A stretch of DNA of 64,000 nt from Clostridium ihumii AP5 (GTDB lineage: Bacteria; Bacillota; Clostridia; Clostridiales; Clostridiaceae), in assembly GCF_000612845.1 (NCBI RefSeq), contig NZ_CCAT010000062.1:207586-271585 (forward strand), read 5' to 3'. A program made the position numbers and the translations under genes. The notes below the pieces were generated by a model. That model saw nothing but the letters and a program-made list of their open reading frames with translations, was not told the DNA's origin and made no database searches. This document shows, piece by piece, positions 17,025-26,837 of the stretch (positions are counted from its first letter, which is position 1; each line of letters begins with the position of its first letter).

Positions 17025-17798
17025 ATGTCAGTTATACCAAAAGAAATTGAAGATAGATATTATAATATAATAGATTTAATAAAAAGTTTTTGTGATAGTT
17101 ATTTAAATGATGAATATAAAAAACTTTGTATTAATTTATGTGAAGAAGTATGTAGAAAAAATCCTAAAGGAATTAGCAGAGGGAAAATAGATGTTTGGGC
17201 ACCCTCTATAATACATGTAGTTGGTAAAGTTAACTTTTTATTTGATCCAAGCGAAGCAATACATATAAAAGCTAAAGATTTATATTCTTATTTTAAGGTT
17301 AGTGGAAGTTCTGTATCTTCTAAGTCTAATAATATATCAGATTTACTGGATATAACACCTTTAGACTTAAAGTGGACTATTCCTAGTAATTTAAGCAAAA
17401 ACCCTTTAACTTGGCTTGTAAATTTGGATGGTTTTATAACCGATATAAGATATGTACCAAAAGAAATTCAAGAGAAAGCATTAAAAGATGGAATTATATC
17501 ACATATACCAGAAGAGAAAGATATTAATAATGACGATATTACAATAGATATTGATGATGATGAGATTGATATAGAAAATTTATCAAGTGAAGATATAGAA
17601 GAATTCTTAGAATTAAATTCTCTTATAGAAATGCTAGATAATAATAATTTAGACAATATAATTAATAAGTGTCATTTATCTAAGATAAACAATTTAAGAG
17701 ATATGGAAGAGATGTTAGATACATTAGAAGCAGAAGATGATGAATATGTTCCAATGCCTAAGTGCAAGATAATACCATTTCCCAGTAAGAAAAATTAA
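17025..17798 (+). CDS. DUF6398-like protein with acidic C-terminal tail
   Basis: A 257-residue soluble protein. The first 130 residues fit what I recall of the DUF6398 domain: an N-terminal helix pair (RYYNIIDLIKSFCDSYL, YKKLCINLCEEVCRKNP), RGKIDVWAPSIIHVVGKVNFLFD, and a helix-turn-helix-like SGSSVSSKSNNISDLL that resembles a DNA-binding module. The last 90 residues are very acidic (runs of D, E, I), which may be a protein-interaction tail. No enzymatic motif. It has its own promoter and terminator and appears monocistronic. Function unknown. Confidence 0.6.
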   Translation: MSVIPKEIEDRYYNIIDLIKSFCDSYLNDEYKKLCINLCEEVCRKNPKGISRGKIDVWAPSIIHVVGKVNFLFDPSEAIHIKAKDLYSYFKVSGSSVSSKSNNISDLLDITPLDLKWTIPSNLSKNPLTWLVNLDGFITDIRYVPKEIQEKALKDGIISHIPEEKDINNDDITIDIDDDEIDIENLSSEDIEEFLELNSLIEMLDNNNLDNIINKCHLSKINNLRDMEEMLDTLEAEDDEYVPMPKCKIIPFPSKKN

Positions 17799-17813
17799 AT
17801 TTATAAAAAATAT

Positions 17814-17838
17814 AAAGTGCTAGAGTTTCTAGCACTTT
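17814..17838. terminator. Terminator between DUF6398-like gene and cobO
   Basis: 11-bp perfect stem AAAGTGCTAGA/TCTAGCACTTT with a 3-base loop, between convergent genes. Confidence 0.88.
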
Positions 17839-17843
17839 ATATT

Positions 17844-18359
17844 TTATTTATCTATCCCATTTCTTGAAAGTACACCCTTATAATAATAATGTTTAACTTC
17901 AGTCATATCTGTAACAAGATCTGCTAAATCAATTAACTCATCGGGTGCATATCTACCTGTTATTATAATTTCAGTATTTTCAGGTTTAAATTTTAAAACA
18001 TTTAGTACATCATCTAATGTGAATAATTTAAAATACATTGCAATTGTAAGTTCATCTAGAACAACAACATCATAGGTATTATTTATAAGTATTTCTTTTA
18101 TTTTAGATAAGCCTTCTTTAGCACTATCTATATCTTCTTGTTCTGGAGCTTTTGATATAAAACATCCTCTTCCAAATTGTTCGAATTTTATATTAGGCAA
18201 ATAGTTTTCACAGTTTACTTCATTATATTTCATACCTTTAACAAATTGACCAAAGTATACTTTTTTCCCGGCACAAACAGCTCTCACAGCAAGTCCAACC
18301 GCTGCAGTAGTTTTTCCTTTTCCGTTTCCTGTGTATACATGAATATAACCTTTTTCCAT
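17844..18359 (-). CDS. cobO: Cob(I)yrinic acid a,c-diamide adenosyltransferase (CobO/BtuR type)
   Basis: A 171-residue cytosolic enzyme that transfers the adenosyl group of ATP to reduced corrinoids, needed for adenosylcobalamin. The N-terminal P-loop GNGKGKTT (11-18), the GQFVKG motif, VVLDELTIAMYF and TGRYAPDELIDLADLVTDM all match the CobA/BtuR/CobO family; the ending EVKHYYYKGVLSRNGID is the usual family terminus. It is alone, without other cobalamin genes and without a visible cobalamin riboswitch, so salvage of imported corrinoids is the likely use. Confidence 0.93.
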   Translation of the reverse strand: MEKGYIHVYTGNGKGKTTAAVGLAVRAVCAGKKVYFGQFVKGMKYNEVNCENYLPNIKFEQFGRGCFISKAPEQEDIDSAKEGLSKIKEILINNTYDVVVLDELTIAMYFKLFTLDDVLNVLKFKPENTEIIITGRYAPDELIDLADLVTDMTEVKHYYYKGVLSRNGIDK

Positions 18360-18460
18360 AGTAAATCATCTCCAATAAAATATGTTATAGTATAATTTTA
18401 CTTTATATGAGATTTATTGTCTATAATATTAATATGGAATACTTGCAATATAAAATTATA

Positions 18461-18489
18461 TTGACAAAAATTCAAGTATAATTAATAAT
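18461..18489 (+). promoter_or_regulatory. Sigma-A-type promoter
   Basis: TTGACA (18461-18466), 17-bp spacer, AATAAT (18484-18489), about 30 bases before the lipoprotein start. Confidence 0.6.
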
Positions 18490-18520
18490 AAACTATAAAT
18501 TTAAATATGAGGAGAGATAA

Positions 18521-19234
18521 ATGAAAAAAATTAGAGTTTTAATTCTAGCTATTTTTTTAACTATTTTTTTAGTAGGATGTGGAAAGGTAAATTTAACTAC
18601 AGTAACAGAAATAAATAAAGATGGTACTGGATTTATTATGGGAAAAATAAAATATGATAAGTATGTAAGCAAAGTTATAGATCCTATATTATCAAATGAA
18701 AAAGATATATCATCTCAAGGGTTTCAAGTTAAGAGATATGATGAAGATAATATGAAAGTAATAGAATACAAATATACTTTGTTTAATTTTGAAAAAGTAC
18801 ACAATAGAGAGAATATAAAACAGTATATAGATTTACAAGAGAAAATAATCCCAGGTATATTAAAGAATAAAGTAGCATTAAATATAAAAGTTAATAAAAA
18901 TATATTAAAAGATGCATTAGCTCAAGTATCTAAGGATAATTATAATTTATTTACAAGTCAAGTAAGCAAAGTTATAAAAGATATAGATTATGAAAATGTA
19001 ATAAAAGTTCCAGGTGCTATACTAGAAAGCAATTCTACAGAAATTGTTGATTCAAACACTGCTAAATGGAAGTATAAGCTAAGTGATATAGAAGATGGCA
19101 CCGAGATGACCATTGTTTATGAACAACCTCAGTATCCATATATAATTTTACTCTATTTAGCAGTCATTATTATATTAATAGCTATCGTTAGTTACGTATA
19201 TATAAGAAAGAAACATGATAAAAAGACTTGTTAA
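18521..19234 (+). CDS. LppM-like lipoprotein with C-terminal membrane anchor
   Basis: A 237-residue surface protein. A signal peptide with lipobox LVGC predicts lipidation at C20. The ectodomain starts with VNLTTVTEINKDGTGF, a beta-rich opening seen in LppM/DUF3153-type lipoproteins, and near the C-terminus a transmembrane segment (about 206-228) is followed by a lysine-rich cytoplasmic tail (RKKHDKKTC). Being anchored at both ends, it probably sits tightly on the outer membrane face. Function of the family in Firmicutes is not established. Start is ATG after GAGGAG, behind a good promoter. Confidence 0.65.
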   Translation: MKKIRVLILAIFLTIFLVGCGKVNLTTVTEINKDGTGFIMGKIKYDKYVSKVIDPILSNEKDISSQGFQVKRYDEDNMKVIEYKYTLFNFEKVHNRENIKQYIDLQEKIIPGILKNKVALNIKVNKNILKDALAQVSKDNYNLFTSQVSKVIKDIDYENVIKVPGAILESNSTEIVDSNTAKWKYKLSDIEDGTEMTIVYEQPQYPYIILLYLAVIIILIAIVSYVYIRKKHDKKTC

Positions 19235-19248
19235 TTGCAGGTCTTTTT
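19220..19248 (+). terminator. Terminator overlapping the lipoprotein stop codon
   Basis: Stem AAAAAGACTTG paired with CAGGTCTTTTT (one G-T pair); the stop codon is within the hairpin and a T run follows. Confidence 0.8.
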
Positions 19249-19318
19249 TTACTTTTAATGATATATTAGAAAACATATAATGTATAATATGTAATATATG
19301 TAAAAGGAGGGATTTAAT

Positions 19319-19864
19319 ATGAAGAGTTATCAAACGAATAGATTAATTTTAAAAGTTTTAGATGATTCAAATAGTTGTATTGTTACAGAATACATAAATA
19401 GAAATGTAGATTTTTTTAGTGATTTTGAACCATTGAGAGATAAAAAGTTTTATACTGAAAATTTTCAGAAAACTCAATTAAAAACTGATTTGAAATTTAT
19501 TCAAGATAAGTTAATGTTAAAGTTATGGATATTTAAAAAGGAAGATTTAAATAAAATAATAGGAGAAATTACATTTTATAATATAGTTCCATTTGCATTT
19601 TTATCTTGTCATGTTGTATATAAGTTAGATAAAGATGAAACAAATAAAGGATATATGACTGAAGCCTTAAAAAAAGGCATAGAAATTATGTTTAATGAGT
19701 ATGGTATGCATAGAATAGAGGCTTATATACGTGAAGAAAACACTTCATCTTTAAATTTATGCAAAAGATTAAACTTCATAAATGAAGGAATAGCACATAA
19801 TTTTTTAGAGGTAAATGGTGAATGGAAAGATCATGTTAGAATGGCTTTAATTAATGATATATAA
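19319..19864 (+). CDS. RimJ/RimL-type GNAT acetyltransferase
   Basis: A 181-residue acetyltransferase with the RimJ/RimL layout: N-terminal TNRLILKVLDDSN, central IIGEITFYNI strand, acetyl-CoA site DETNKGYMTEALKKGI, and C-terminal HRIEAYIREENTSSLNLCKRLNF. These enzymes acetylate protein N-termini or small amines; the substrate is unknown. The second glycine of the Q/RxxGxG motif is replaced (NKGYMTEA), as in many RimJ-like members. It starts at ATG after AAAGGAGGG and is followed closely by a small membrane protein gene. Confidence 0.88.
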   Translation: MKSYQTNRLILKVLDDSNSCIVTEYINRNVDFFSDFEPLRDKKFYTENFQKTQLKTDLKFIQDKLMLKLWIFKKEDLNKIIGEITFYNIVPFAFLSCHVVYKLDKDETNKGYMTEALKKGIEIMFNEYGMHRIEAYIREENTSSLNLCKRLNFINEGIAHNFLEVNGEWKDHVRMALINDI

Positions 19865-19888
19865 AGAATTATAAGTGTGGGGGAGTTT

Positions 19889-20188
19889 ATGTTAACAAAG
19901 ATAATTTCATCAATAGTAATTATAATTAGTATGGGGGTATGTTATACATTGAAAAATAATGAGCTTTTAGAAGTTTGTCTTTTAGGAGTTAATCCTATAA
20001 TCTTTTTGACACAAGGAGTTTATATATCTAGAAATACTAAAAATGGACTAATTAGTCTAATTTTATCTATGACAACATATATTATGTTATCTTATTTTTT
20101 AAAATTAGAGTTTATAAGATATTTAATTTTTTATTTAGTTATTTTAGTTATAGCTTTTATATGTAAGAAAGATATTAAAATTAATTAA
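19889..20188 (+). CDS. Small integral membrane protein, unrecognised
   Basis: About 99 residues, nearly all hydrophobic, with three to four predicted helices (about 5-22, 28-45, 52-68, 72-90) and a lysine-rich end KKDIKIN. No family recognised. An in-frame GTG at 19877 is a possible alternative start, but GGGGGAG lies between it and the ATG and favours the latter. It follows the acetyltransferase by 24 bases and probably shares its transcript. Confidence 0.6.
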   Translation: MLTKIISSIVIIISMGVCYTLKNNELLEVCLLGVNPIIFLTQGVYISRNTKNGLISLILSMTTYIMLSYFLKLEFIRYLIFYLVILVIAFICKKDIKIN

Positions 20189-20424
20189 TATTAACAAAAA
20201 CTTAATAAAGTATAGTTCTATAAATACGAAGGTTAAAAAGATATATGTAATTTTAGAATTTCAAAAATTTGTTATAATGGAGTGTGATATATAATTAATA
20301 AGGAATGGTAATTATTATAATAATAAATTTATATTATGAAAAATTAAAGTAACCGATTATTATAAGTTTTATTATATGTATTAATTTTACATAAGAAAAG
20401 ATATTTAACATTGAGGTGAAAAAT

Positions 20425-22440
20425 TTGAAAAACAAAAGATTAACACTTAGAAAAGAAATTATAAGAATGGCAATGATTGTTTCTATAATACCTATTATAT
20501 TAGTAAATGTTATAACATTGTATTCTGTAAGAAATAATGTAAAAAATGAAATTGAGAATGCAAGTCTTTATGAATTAAATGTTATAAATGAATCAATAAG
20601 TTCATTTTATAATTCAGTAAAACAAGACTTAAACTTTTTAACTGATGATGCAAATGCTAAAGGATCATTAGAAAATAAATTTAATGAAAGAAGCTGGTTT
20701 GAAAAAACACTTGCTAGCTATTTAAAAAATAGGGAACACATTTTATCAGTATACATAGCATTAGAAGATGGATATATAGTAGATTTACCTGATAATTTTG
20801 CAATTAAAAATAATTTTGATTTTAAATCAACTAAATGGTATCAAGATGCAATAAACAATAAAGATTCTGTATGTTTAACTGATCCATATAAAGATAATAT
20901 AACAGGAAAATTTGTAACAACATATTCAAAAGCAATTATAGGTAATAGTGGAAATGTTATAGGTGTAATAGCTATAGATCAAGATATAGATAATTTAAAT
21001 GAAAAACTTGATACAGGATCAGAAGAATTTAAATCCATGCTTATTTCTAGAGAAGGGTTAATTGTTTCTGCTACTGACAATGAATTTATAGGAAGTGATT
21101 CAAGTGAAAAACCTTGGATAAATGAATTGTTATCTATAGAAAATAACAGTTTAGAAACTGTATCTATTGATGGAACAAATTATGTGGTTTCAACACAAAA
21201 ACTTAATACCTCTAATTTAATTTTAGTTAATATGACAACTAATAGATACATATTAGATAAAGAAATTAGTCAAATAGCACCATTTGCTATATTATTTGTC
21301 CTAATTTTGATAATTGTTTTTATAGTATCAAGAAAGATTTCTTCAGGAATATCAAAAGGAATTTCAGATTCTGTTCATATACTTGAAAAAATTAAAGATG
21401 GTGACTTTACAGAAAAAGCAGAAGTAAATAGTAAATATAATGTAGAGGTTTTAGCTATAGTTGAAGCAGTAAATTTACTTATAGATGATATGGCTAATGT
21501 ACTGAATGGTGTAAAAGCATCATCTAATGAAGTTAAAGCTGGTGCAGAAAATTTATATTCTATAATGCTTGAATCTAGTGAAAGAAGTGAAGAGGTTGCA
21601 AATGCAGTTCAACAAATTTCACAAGGAGCAAATGAGCAAGCTGAAAGATTAGATGAAAGTGTAAGAAATACACAAATGTTTGGTGTGGAATTAGATAAAT
21701 CATTACTAAGTGCTAAAAATATGCTAAGCATTTCAGAAAAAGTTGAAGATGCTTCAATTGAGGGTACTTCAGCAATAAATACTTTAATAAATAATTATAC
21801 AAAGAATGAAAAATCTAATAATCATATAGCAAGTAAAATAGAAAATTTAAAACAAAATTCAAATGAAATAGGTAAAATAATAGATGTAATTGAATCTATA
21901 GCAGAAGAAACAAATTTACTATCGTTAAATGCAAGTATAGAGGCTGCAAGAGCTGGTGAACAAGGAAGAGGCTTTGCAGTTGTAGCAGAAGAAGTTAGAA
22001 AACTTGCAGATCAATGTGCTCATTCAGCTAAAGATATATATGCAGTAATTGAAAAAATTAAAAATGATATAGTATCACTTAATAAGGAAATGGAGAGTAA
22101 TAAATCACTTAACGAGGTTACAAATGAAAGTGTAAGAATAACAGAAGATAAATTTAACTTAATTGTTTCAAACATTAAAGAACTTAAAGAAAGCATAGTA
22201 GAAGTGGATAGTTCATTATTAAGTATTGAAACAAGTAAAGATGATTTAAGTAAAAAAATATTAGAAGTATCATCCATTTCTGAGGAAACAGCAGCCACAT
22301 CTGAAGAAGTTAGTGCTTCATCTGATGAACAAGCTAGAGGAATTGATGAAGTTTCAAGTGAAGCTATGAAATTAAAAGAGTATGCAGAGTATTTAAATTC
22401 ATTAATTGAAAAGTTTAATATAGAAGATACTACAACTTAA
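20425..22440 (+). CDS. Methyl-accepting chemotaxis protein with dCache sensor
   Basis: A 671-residue chemoreceptor. TM1 lies near 14-35, a periplasmic-type dCache domain spans roughly 40-275, TM2 near 285-300, then HAMP and a long signalling coiled coil with the hairpin tip [37 protein letters not shown] region that contacts CheA and CheW. In the Cache domain the aromatic STKWYQDA and DPYKDN...VIGVIAID are present, but the arginine of the amino-acid-sensing motif is absent, so the ligand probably differs from that of the second receptor in the window. TTG at 20425 is chosen because GAGGTGA lies just before it; the GTG at 20416 is inside that site. Confidence 0.93.
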   Translation: MKNKRLTLRKEIIRMAMIVSIIPIILVNVITLYSVRNNVKNEIENASLYELNVINESISSFYNSVKQDLNFLTDDANAKGSLENKFNERSWFEKTLASYLKNREHILSVYIALEDGYIVDLPDNFAIKNNFDFKSTKWYQDAINNKDSVCLTDPYKDNITGKFVTTYSKAIIGNSGNVIGVIAIDQDIDNLNEKLDTGSEEFKSMLISREGLIVSATDNEFIGSDSSEKPWINELLSIENNSLETVSIDGTNYVVSTQKLNTSNLILVNMTTNRYILDKEISQIAPFAILFVLILIIVFIVSRKISSGISKGISDSVHILEKIKDGDFTEKAEVNSKYNVEVLAIVEAVNLLIDDMANVLNGVKASSNEVKAGAENLYSIMLESSERSEEVANAVQQISQGANEQAERLDESVRNTQMFGVELDKSLLSAKNMLSISEKVEDASIEGTSAINTLINNYTKNEKSNNHIASKIENLKQNSNEIGKIIDVIESIAEETNLLSLNASIEAARAGEQGRGFAVVAEEVRKLADQCAHSAKDIYAVIEKIKNDIVSLNKEMESNKSLNEVTNESVRITEDKFNLIVSNIKELKESIVEVDSSLLSIETSKDDLSKKILEVSSISEETAATSEEVSASSDEQARGIDEVSSEAMKLKEYAEYLNSLIEKFNIEDTTT

Positions 22441-22475
22441 TTAGATGAGTTTAACAAAAATTAAGTATTGATGAG

Positions 22476-22504
22476 AAGTGAGTTTACTAAAAGTGAACTC
22501 ACTT
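22476..22504 (+). terminator. Terminator after the chemoreceptor
   Basis: 9-bp stem AAGTGAGTT/AACTCACTT followed by TTTT. Confidence 0.8.
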
Positions 22505-22576
22505 TTTAACTTGGACAAATAGGTATAAGGTGATATATTTATATATAGGTTAATTTTGTAAAAACGAGGTGAACAG

Positions 22577-23494
22577 ATGAAAAAAATATTTAAAATTATA
22601 TTATTAGTAATTAGTATAGTTTTAATAATGATTACTTTTTTATTTTTTTATAATTTTGGTATAAATAAAAGTATAAACATGAATAATTTAGATATGAAAC
22701 ATTACATGGATATGGCAGATAAGATAGGAGATAAGAAAGTTCAATTAGATTGGAAACAAATTGCAGCTATAGCAGCAGTACAAAATAAAAATAGTTTTAA
22801 TTCCATAGATGATAAGGTTACAACTAAAATAGGTAAAACTTTTATTATAACGTACAGAGGTGAATATAAGATTCTTCCTTTAAAAAGTGTAATGGAGAAG
22901 TTAAACTTTGATAATAATCAAAAAAGAAAAGTACATAAATATATAGAAAAATTAGGTAAATATCAATTGGAAATGCTAAAAGAAGAAAAAGAAGATAAAA
23001 ATTTATCACATGAATTAAAATTTATAAATAAAATAAAAGAAGATGCAATTAAAAATTATAATACATATGGGGTACTTCCATCTATAACAATAGCTCAAGC
23101 TATATTAGAATCTGACTTTGGTAGATCTGAACTTTCTGTAAAGGGAAATAATTTGTTTGGAATTAAAGCAGATGCAAATTATAAGGGAGATTATATAAGT
23201 TTTAAAACACAAGAGTTTCATAATACAATAATTAATGCTAACTTTAGAAAATACAAAAGTATAGACGAATCAATAAAAGATCATGGTGAATTCTTAGTTG
23301 TAAATTCAAGATATAAAGAAAATGGACTATTTGAAGCAAAAACATATATAACTCAAGCACAAGCACTAGAAAATGCAGGATATAGTACTGCTGAAAATGA
23401 ATTTGGTGAAAAAATTTATGCAGATATTTTAATTGAACTTATAAGAGAATATAGTCTTCAAAATATAGATAGTATAGTGCAAACCAAAGAATAA
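22577..23494 (+). CDS. Membrane-anchored glucosaminidase (GH73 / FlgJ-like)
   Basis: A 305-residue exported enzyme with an N-terminal signal anchor (about 4-27). The C-terminal half is an endo-beta-N-acetylglucosaminidase domain of family GH73, which cuts the glycan backbone of peptidoglycan: ITIAQAILESDFGRSELS gives the catalytic glutamate E178, and GNNLFGIKAD, KYKSIDESIKDHGEFL and AGYSTAENEF are standard. The region 40-150 before it is unusual and may be a wall-binding or oligomerisation part. ATG after GAGGTG. A 52-codon gene follows closely, probably in the same transcript. Confidence 0.9.
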   Translation: MKKIFKIILLVISIVLIMITFLFFYNFGINKSINMNNLDMKHYMDMADKIGDKKVQLDWKQIAAIAAVQNKNSFNSIDDKVTTKIGKTFIITYRGEYKILPLKSVMEKLNFDNNQKRKVHKYIEKLGKYQLEMLKEEKEDKNLSHELKFINKIKEDAIKNYNTYGVLPSITIAQAILESDFGRSELSVKGNNLFGIKADANYKGDYISFKTQEFHNTIINANFRKYKSIDESIKDHGEFLVVNSRYKENGLFEAKTYITQAQALENAGYSTAENEFGEKIYADILIELIREYSLQNIDSIVQTKE

Positions 23495-23518
23495 TTGTAT
23501 GTTAAGGGGTGTTAATAG

Positions 23519-23677
23519 ATGTTTAAGAAAAATAGAAAATTAGGTGTAGATACAAATCTTAAATTAAAAAACAATGGAATGATATTTACTGTTATTGGAG
23601 AAAACTTTAAATTCAAATTAAAAAAGATACAAAGGAAAAATACTTGTATAAAAAAAATGTTATACATAAAAAAATAG
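23519..23677 (+). CDS. 52-residue basic protein, unrecognised
   Basis: ATG nine bases after AAGGGGTG, 52 codons, stop directly before a strong terminator. The product is very lysine-rich (about a quarter of residues), with a central FTVIGENFKFKLKK strand-like part and one cysteine. It lies 24 bases after the glucosaminidase gene. No family recognised. Confidence 0.55.
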   Translation: MFKKNRKLGVDTNLKLKNNGMIFTVIGENFKFKLKKIQRKNTCIKKMLYIKK

Positions 23678-23679
23678 AT

Positions 23680-23725
23680 AAAAAGTATCAGCAAAAGATT
23701 ATTAAAATCATTGCTGATACTTTTT
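23680..23725 (+). terminator. Terminator after the glucosaminidase pair
   Basis: 14-bp perfect stem AAAAAGTATCAGCA with its complement, ending in a T run. Confidence 0.9.
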
Positions 23726-23841
23726 ATTTTAAAATAAATCAATGCAATAGTATTTAGAATAATTTTAAAATTTCAAATTATGTGTTAAAATATAAATTAT
23801 TACCAACAATTGAATGAAAATAAAACTAAGGTGGTGTGCAT

Positions 23842-25128
23842 GTGGATTTATTTAACTTATATAGTGATTTAGTTTGTAAGAATATAGAATATAAGCCTAA
23901 TGTAAGTTTTAATCTTCTTAAAGCTGGTTATTGGCTAGAGGGAAATGTTTTAAGTAAATTTAAAGAAAAAGATTTTTTGAATTCGCAGAAGTATTTATCT
24001 AAAATATCTATGGATTTTGTATTAGAGCCAATGCAGCATTCTAGTAATTCGGCATTGGTTAATATATTTACACCCTGTGAATTTTTACATGCAATGAACA
24101 TATATCCACAATTTATAGAGGCATTTTCATCTTATTTATCAGGAGCAGGTTGTGAAAGTGCATTTATAGATTTTGCAGAAAAAGAAGGAATTAGTGATAA
24201 CTTTTGCTCATATCATAAAGCTTTTTTAGGTGCAGCTACTTCAAAAGTTTTGCCAGCACCTAAATGTGCAATAACAACTTCACTTGCTTGTGATGCCAAT
24301 ATAAATACTTTTAGGGCAATATCTAAAGAGTGTGGAATAAATAAATATGTAATAGATGTTCCTTATGAATACTCTAAAGATGCTGAAGAATATGTAGAAA
24401 TGCAACTTAAAGAAATGGTATCTTTTTTAGAAGACAATTTTAATAGAAAACTTAATGAAGATAATCTAAAAAAGATTATTTTAAATGAAAATAAATCTAT
24501 AGATTATTATAAGAAATTTTTAGATAAATTAGCATATAAATATTATCCTAATACACTAACATTAGAAATGTATAGAATTTTTGCAACACATGCTTTTTTA
24601 GGACATGATAAAGTTTTAGAATATTATCGTTTTTTATTAGAGGATATTGATAAATGTAGAGAGGTAGAAGGAAATAGAATTTTATGGACACATTTAATTC
24701 CATTTTACTCTGAGCCGTTAAGAGAAATTTTTAACTTGAATGAAGATAATCAATTAGTTATTTGTGATTTTAATTTTGATTCACTTATAGAATTAGATGT
24801 GGACAATCCTTATAAGAGCATAGCTAAAAAATTAATTTTAAATCATTTTAATGGTGGATATGATAGAAAAGTAGATAACATACTAAAAATGTGCAATAAA
24901 TTAAGAATAGATGGAGTAGTACATTTATGTCATGTAGGATGTAAACAGTCCTTTGGAGGTGCTTATATTCTAAAAGAAAAATTAGAAAGTAACAATATTA
25001 AAACACTTATAATTGATGGTGATGGTATTGATAAAAGAAATGGTAACGATGAGCAAATCAGAACTAGAATGGAAGCATTTTTAGACATAGTAGAAAAGGA
25101 GAAAAGACATGATAGGATATGTTTGTAA
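23842..25128 (+). CDS. 2-hydroxyacyl-CoA dehydratase family protein, subunit D-like
   Basis: A 428-residue protein of the HgdA/HgdB/FldB family, iron-sulfur enzymes that remove water (or reduce difficult bonds) after one-electron activation by an ATP-driven activase. Cysteines likely to bind the cluster appear in FTPCEFLHAMNIYP, DNFCSYHKAF and LCHVGCKQSFGG, and the family ending IIDGDGIDKRN...EQIRTRMEAFLDIV is complete. The gene overlaps its partner by 20 bases. No CoA-transferase or dehydrogenase gene adjoins, so the substrate is open; a double-cubane-cluster reductase role is an alternative. GTG at 23842 is preferred (after AAGGTGG); GTG at 23836 is also in frame. Confidence 0.85.
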   Translation: MDLFNLYSDLVCKNIEYKPNVSFNLLKAGYWLEGNVLSKFKEKDFLNSQKYLSKISMDFVLEPMQHSSNSALVNIFTPCEFLHAMNIYPQFIEAFSSYLSGAGCESAFIDFAEKEGISDNFCSYHKAFLGAATSKVLPAPKCAITTSLACDANINTFRAISKECGINKYVIDVPYEYSKDAEEYVEMQLKEMVSFLEDNFNRKLNEDNLKKIILNENKSIDYYKKFLDKLAYKYYPNTLTLEMYRIFATHAFLGHDKVLEYYRFLLEDIDKCREVEGNRILWTHLIPFYSEPLREIFNLNEDNQLVICDFNFDSLIELDVDNPYKSIAKKLILNHFNGGYDRKVDNILKMCNKLRIDGVVHLCHVGCKQSFGGAYILKEKLESNNIKTLIIDGDGIDKRNGNDEQIRTRMEAFLDIVEKEKRHDRICL

Positions 25129-26758
25129 ATATACTCCTAAAGAACTTTTTAAGGGTTTTGATGAAGAGGGAATAAAAATAGATTTTGAAGTGGAAAACTT
25201 TGATGTGGCTCATAGTGTAACTCATAATAATCTATGTAGTTATTGTAAGACTATACTTGAAAATGTTAAGAAAATGAATATAGATGAAGTATTACTTATA
25301 AATTGTTGTGATTCATTAAGGAGAGTTAAGGATATATTATGCAAAGATGAAAAAATTAAATTTTGTTACATTATTGATATTCCGAGAAAAGTAACACCTT
25401 TTTCAATACAAATATTTAAAAATGAACTTTTAAAATTTATAATCTCATATGAAAATTACTCATCAAAAACTTTTGATTTAGAAAAGTTTAAAGAGAGTTT
25501 TAGTGTAGAAAAAGAGGAAAAGAGTGACTCTAATTATATAAGTGTATTAGGAGGACGTATGAGTCCTAATCTTTATGAAGAGATAAAGAAAATATCGTCA
25601 TTACCAGTAAAAAACTGTAGTTGTACAGGCTATAAGAATAAATTTTCAAATTGTTATAAAGATTTAAATTTATTAGATGATGTTATGGAAATATACGCAA
25701 GTGATTTACTAAATCAAATGTCTTGTATGAGAATGGAAAACATAGAAAATAGAAAAACACTAATTAAAGATGATAAGTTAAAGGGAATAATATACAACAC
25801 TATTAAGTTTTGTGATTATTATGGTTTTGAATATGCGGATTTAAAAGATAAAGTTACAGTGCCTATGGTTAAAATTGAATCAGATTATACTAAAGGTAAT
25901 TCAGAACAAATGAAAACTAGAATTGAAGCACTTTTAGAGGAAATAAATGATTCAAAAACTAAAACTAAAAAAGATAATAAAAGTGGACAGTTTGTTGCAG
26001 GAATAGATAGTGGATCTACATCCACTAATGTGGTTATATTGAATGAGAATAAAAAGATAATATCTTATTCAATTGTTAAAACAGGTGCCAAGTCTATAGA
26101 AGGAGCATATAAGGCATTAGAAGAAGCTTTATATAAAGCAGCTTTAAAAAAAGATGACCTAAAACTTATAATATCTACAGGGTATGGAAGAATTTCTATT
26201 CCTTTTGCAAATAAAAAATTAACAGAAATAACTTGTCATGGAAAAGGGGCAAATTTTTTAAATAAAGATATAAGAACAGTAATAGACATAGGTGGTCAAG
26301 ATAGTAAGGTAATTAGAATAGATGAAAATGGAGATGTAAAAGACTTTGTAATGAATGATAAATGTGCTGCTGGAACAGGACGATTTTTAGAGATGATGGC
26401 TAAAACATTAGAGTTAGGATTAAAAGATATGAGCAAATTAGGATTAGAATATACTAATGATGTAACTATTTCTAGTATGTGTACTGTATTTGCAGAATCA
26501 GAAGTTATAGGATTAATTGCACAAAATGAAGAAATAGAAAATATTGTGCATGGAATTAATAAAGCTGTAGCATCTAAAGTATTGTCACTTGTAAATAGGG
26601 TAGGAAAAAATGATAAGTTTATGATAACAGGTGGAGTGTCTAAAAATAGAGGAGTAGTAAAAGAAATAGAAAAATCTTTAAGTACTAAGATAATTGTACC
26701 AGAAGAAGGGCAAATATGTGGAGCGTTGGGTGCCGCCTTATTTGCATTAGAAGAATAG
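25109..26758 (+). CDS. Fusion of a 2-hydroxyacyl-CoA dehydratase-like subunit with its ATP-dependent activase
   Basis: A 549-residue two-part protein. Residues 1-270 are a second dehydratase-like subunit with cysteines in NNLCSYCKTIL, LINCCDS and NCSCTGYKN, and the TRIEALLEEI ending typical of that family. From about 290 an ASKHA-fold activase of the BadF/HgdC type follows: AGIDSGSTSTNVVI (phosphate 1), VIDIGGQDSKVI (phosphate 2), and the cysteines C419 (DKCAAGTG) and C458 (SSMCTVFAES) that bridge the 4Fe-4S cluster of the dimer. It would use ATP hydrolysis to deliver an electron to the dehydratase. ATG after AAGGAG inside the upstream gene; translational coupling is expected. Confidence 0.88.
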   Translation: MIGYVCKYTPKELFKGFDEEGIKIDFEVENFDVAHSVTHNNLCSYCKTILENVKKMNIDEVLLINCCDSLRRVKDILCKDEKIKFCYIIDIPRKVTPFSIQIFKNELLKFIISYENYSSKTFDLEKFKESFSVEKEEKSDSNYISVLGGRMSPNLYEEIKKISSLPVKNCSCTGYKNKFSNCYKDLNLLDDVMEIYASDLLNQMSCMRMENIENRKTLIKDDKLKGIIYNTIKFCDYYGFEYADLKDKVTVPMVKIESDYTKGNSEQMKTRIEALLEEINDSKTKTKKDNKSGQFVAGIDSGSTSTNVVILNENKKIISYSIVKTGAKSIEGAYKALEEALYKAALKKDDLKLIISTGYGRISIPFANKKLTEITCHGKGANFLNKDIRTVIDIGGQDSKVIRIDENGDVKDFVMNDKCAAGTGRFLEMMAKTLELGLKDMSKLGLEYTNDVTISSMCTVFAESEVIGLIAQNEEIENIVHGINKAVASKVLSLVNRVGKNDKFMITGGVSKNRGVVKEIEKSLSTKIIVPEEGQICGALGAALFALEE

Positions 26759-26837
26759 AAACTATATAAATCACTAATAAACTATAAAAAGTAATCATAG
26801 TATTTTAATGAAATGATTTTAATAAGAGGGGGGCAAA

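Noticed and set aside
18360..18460. Cobalamin riboswitch before cobO
   Set aside because: The spacer is too short and AT-rich, without the B12-box.
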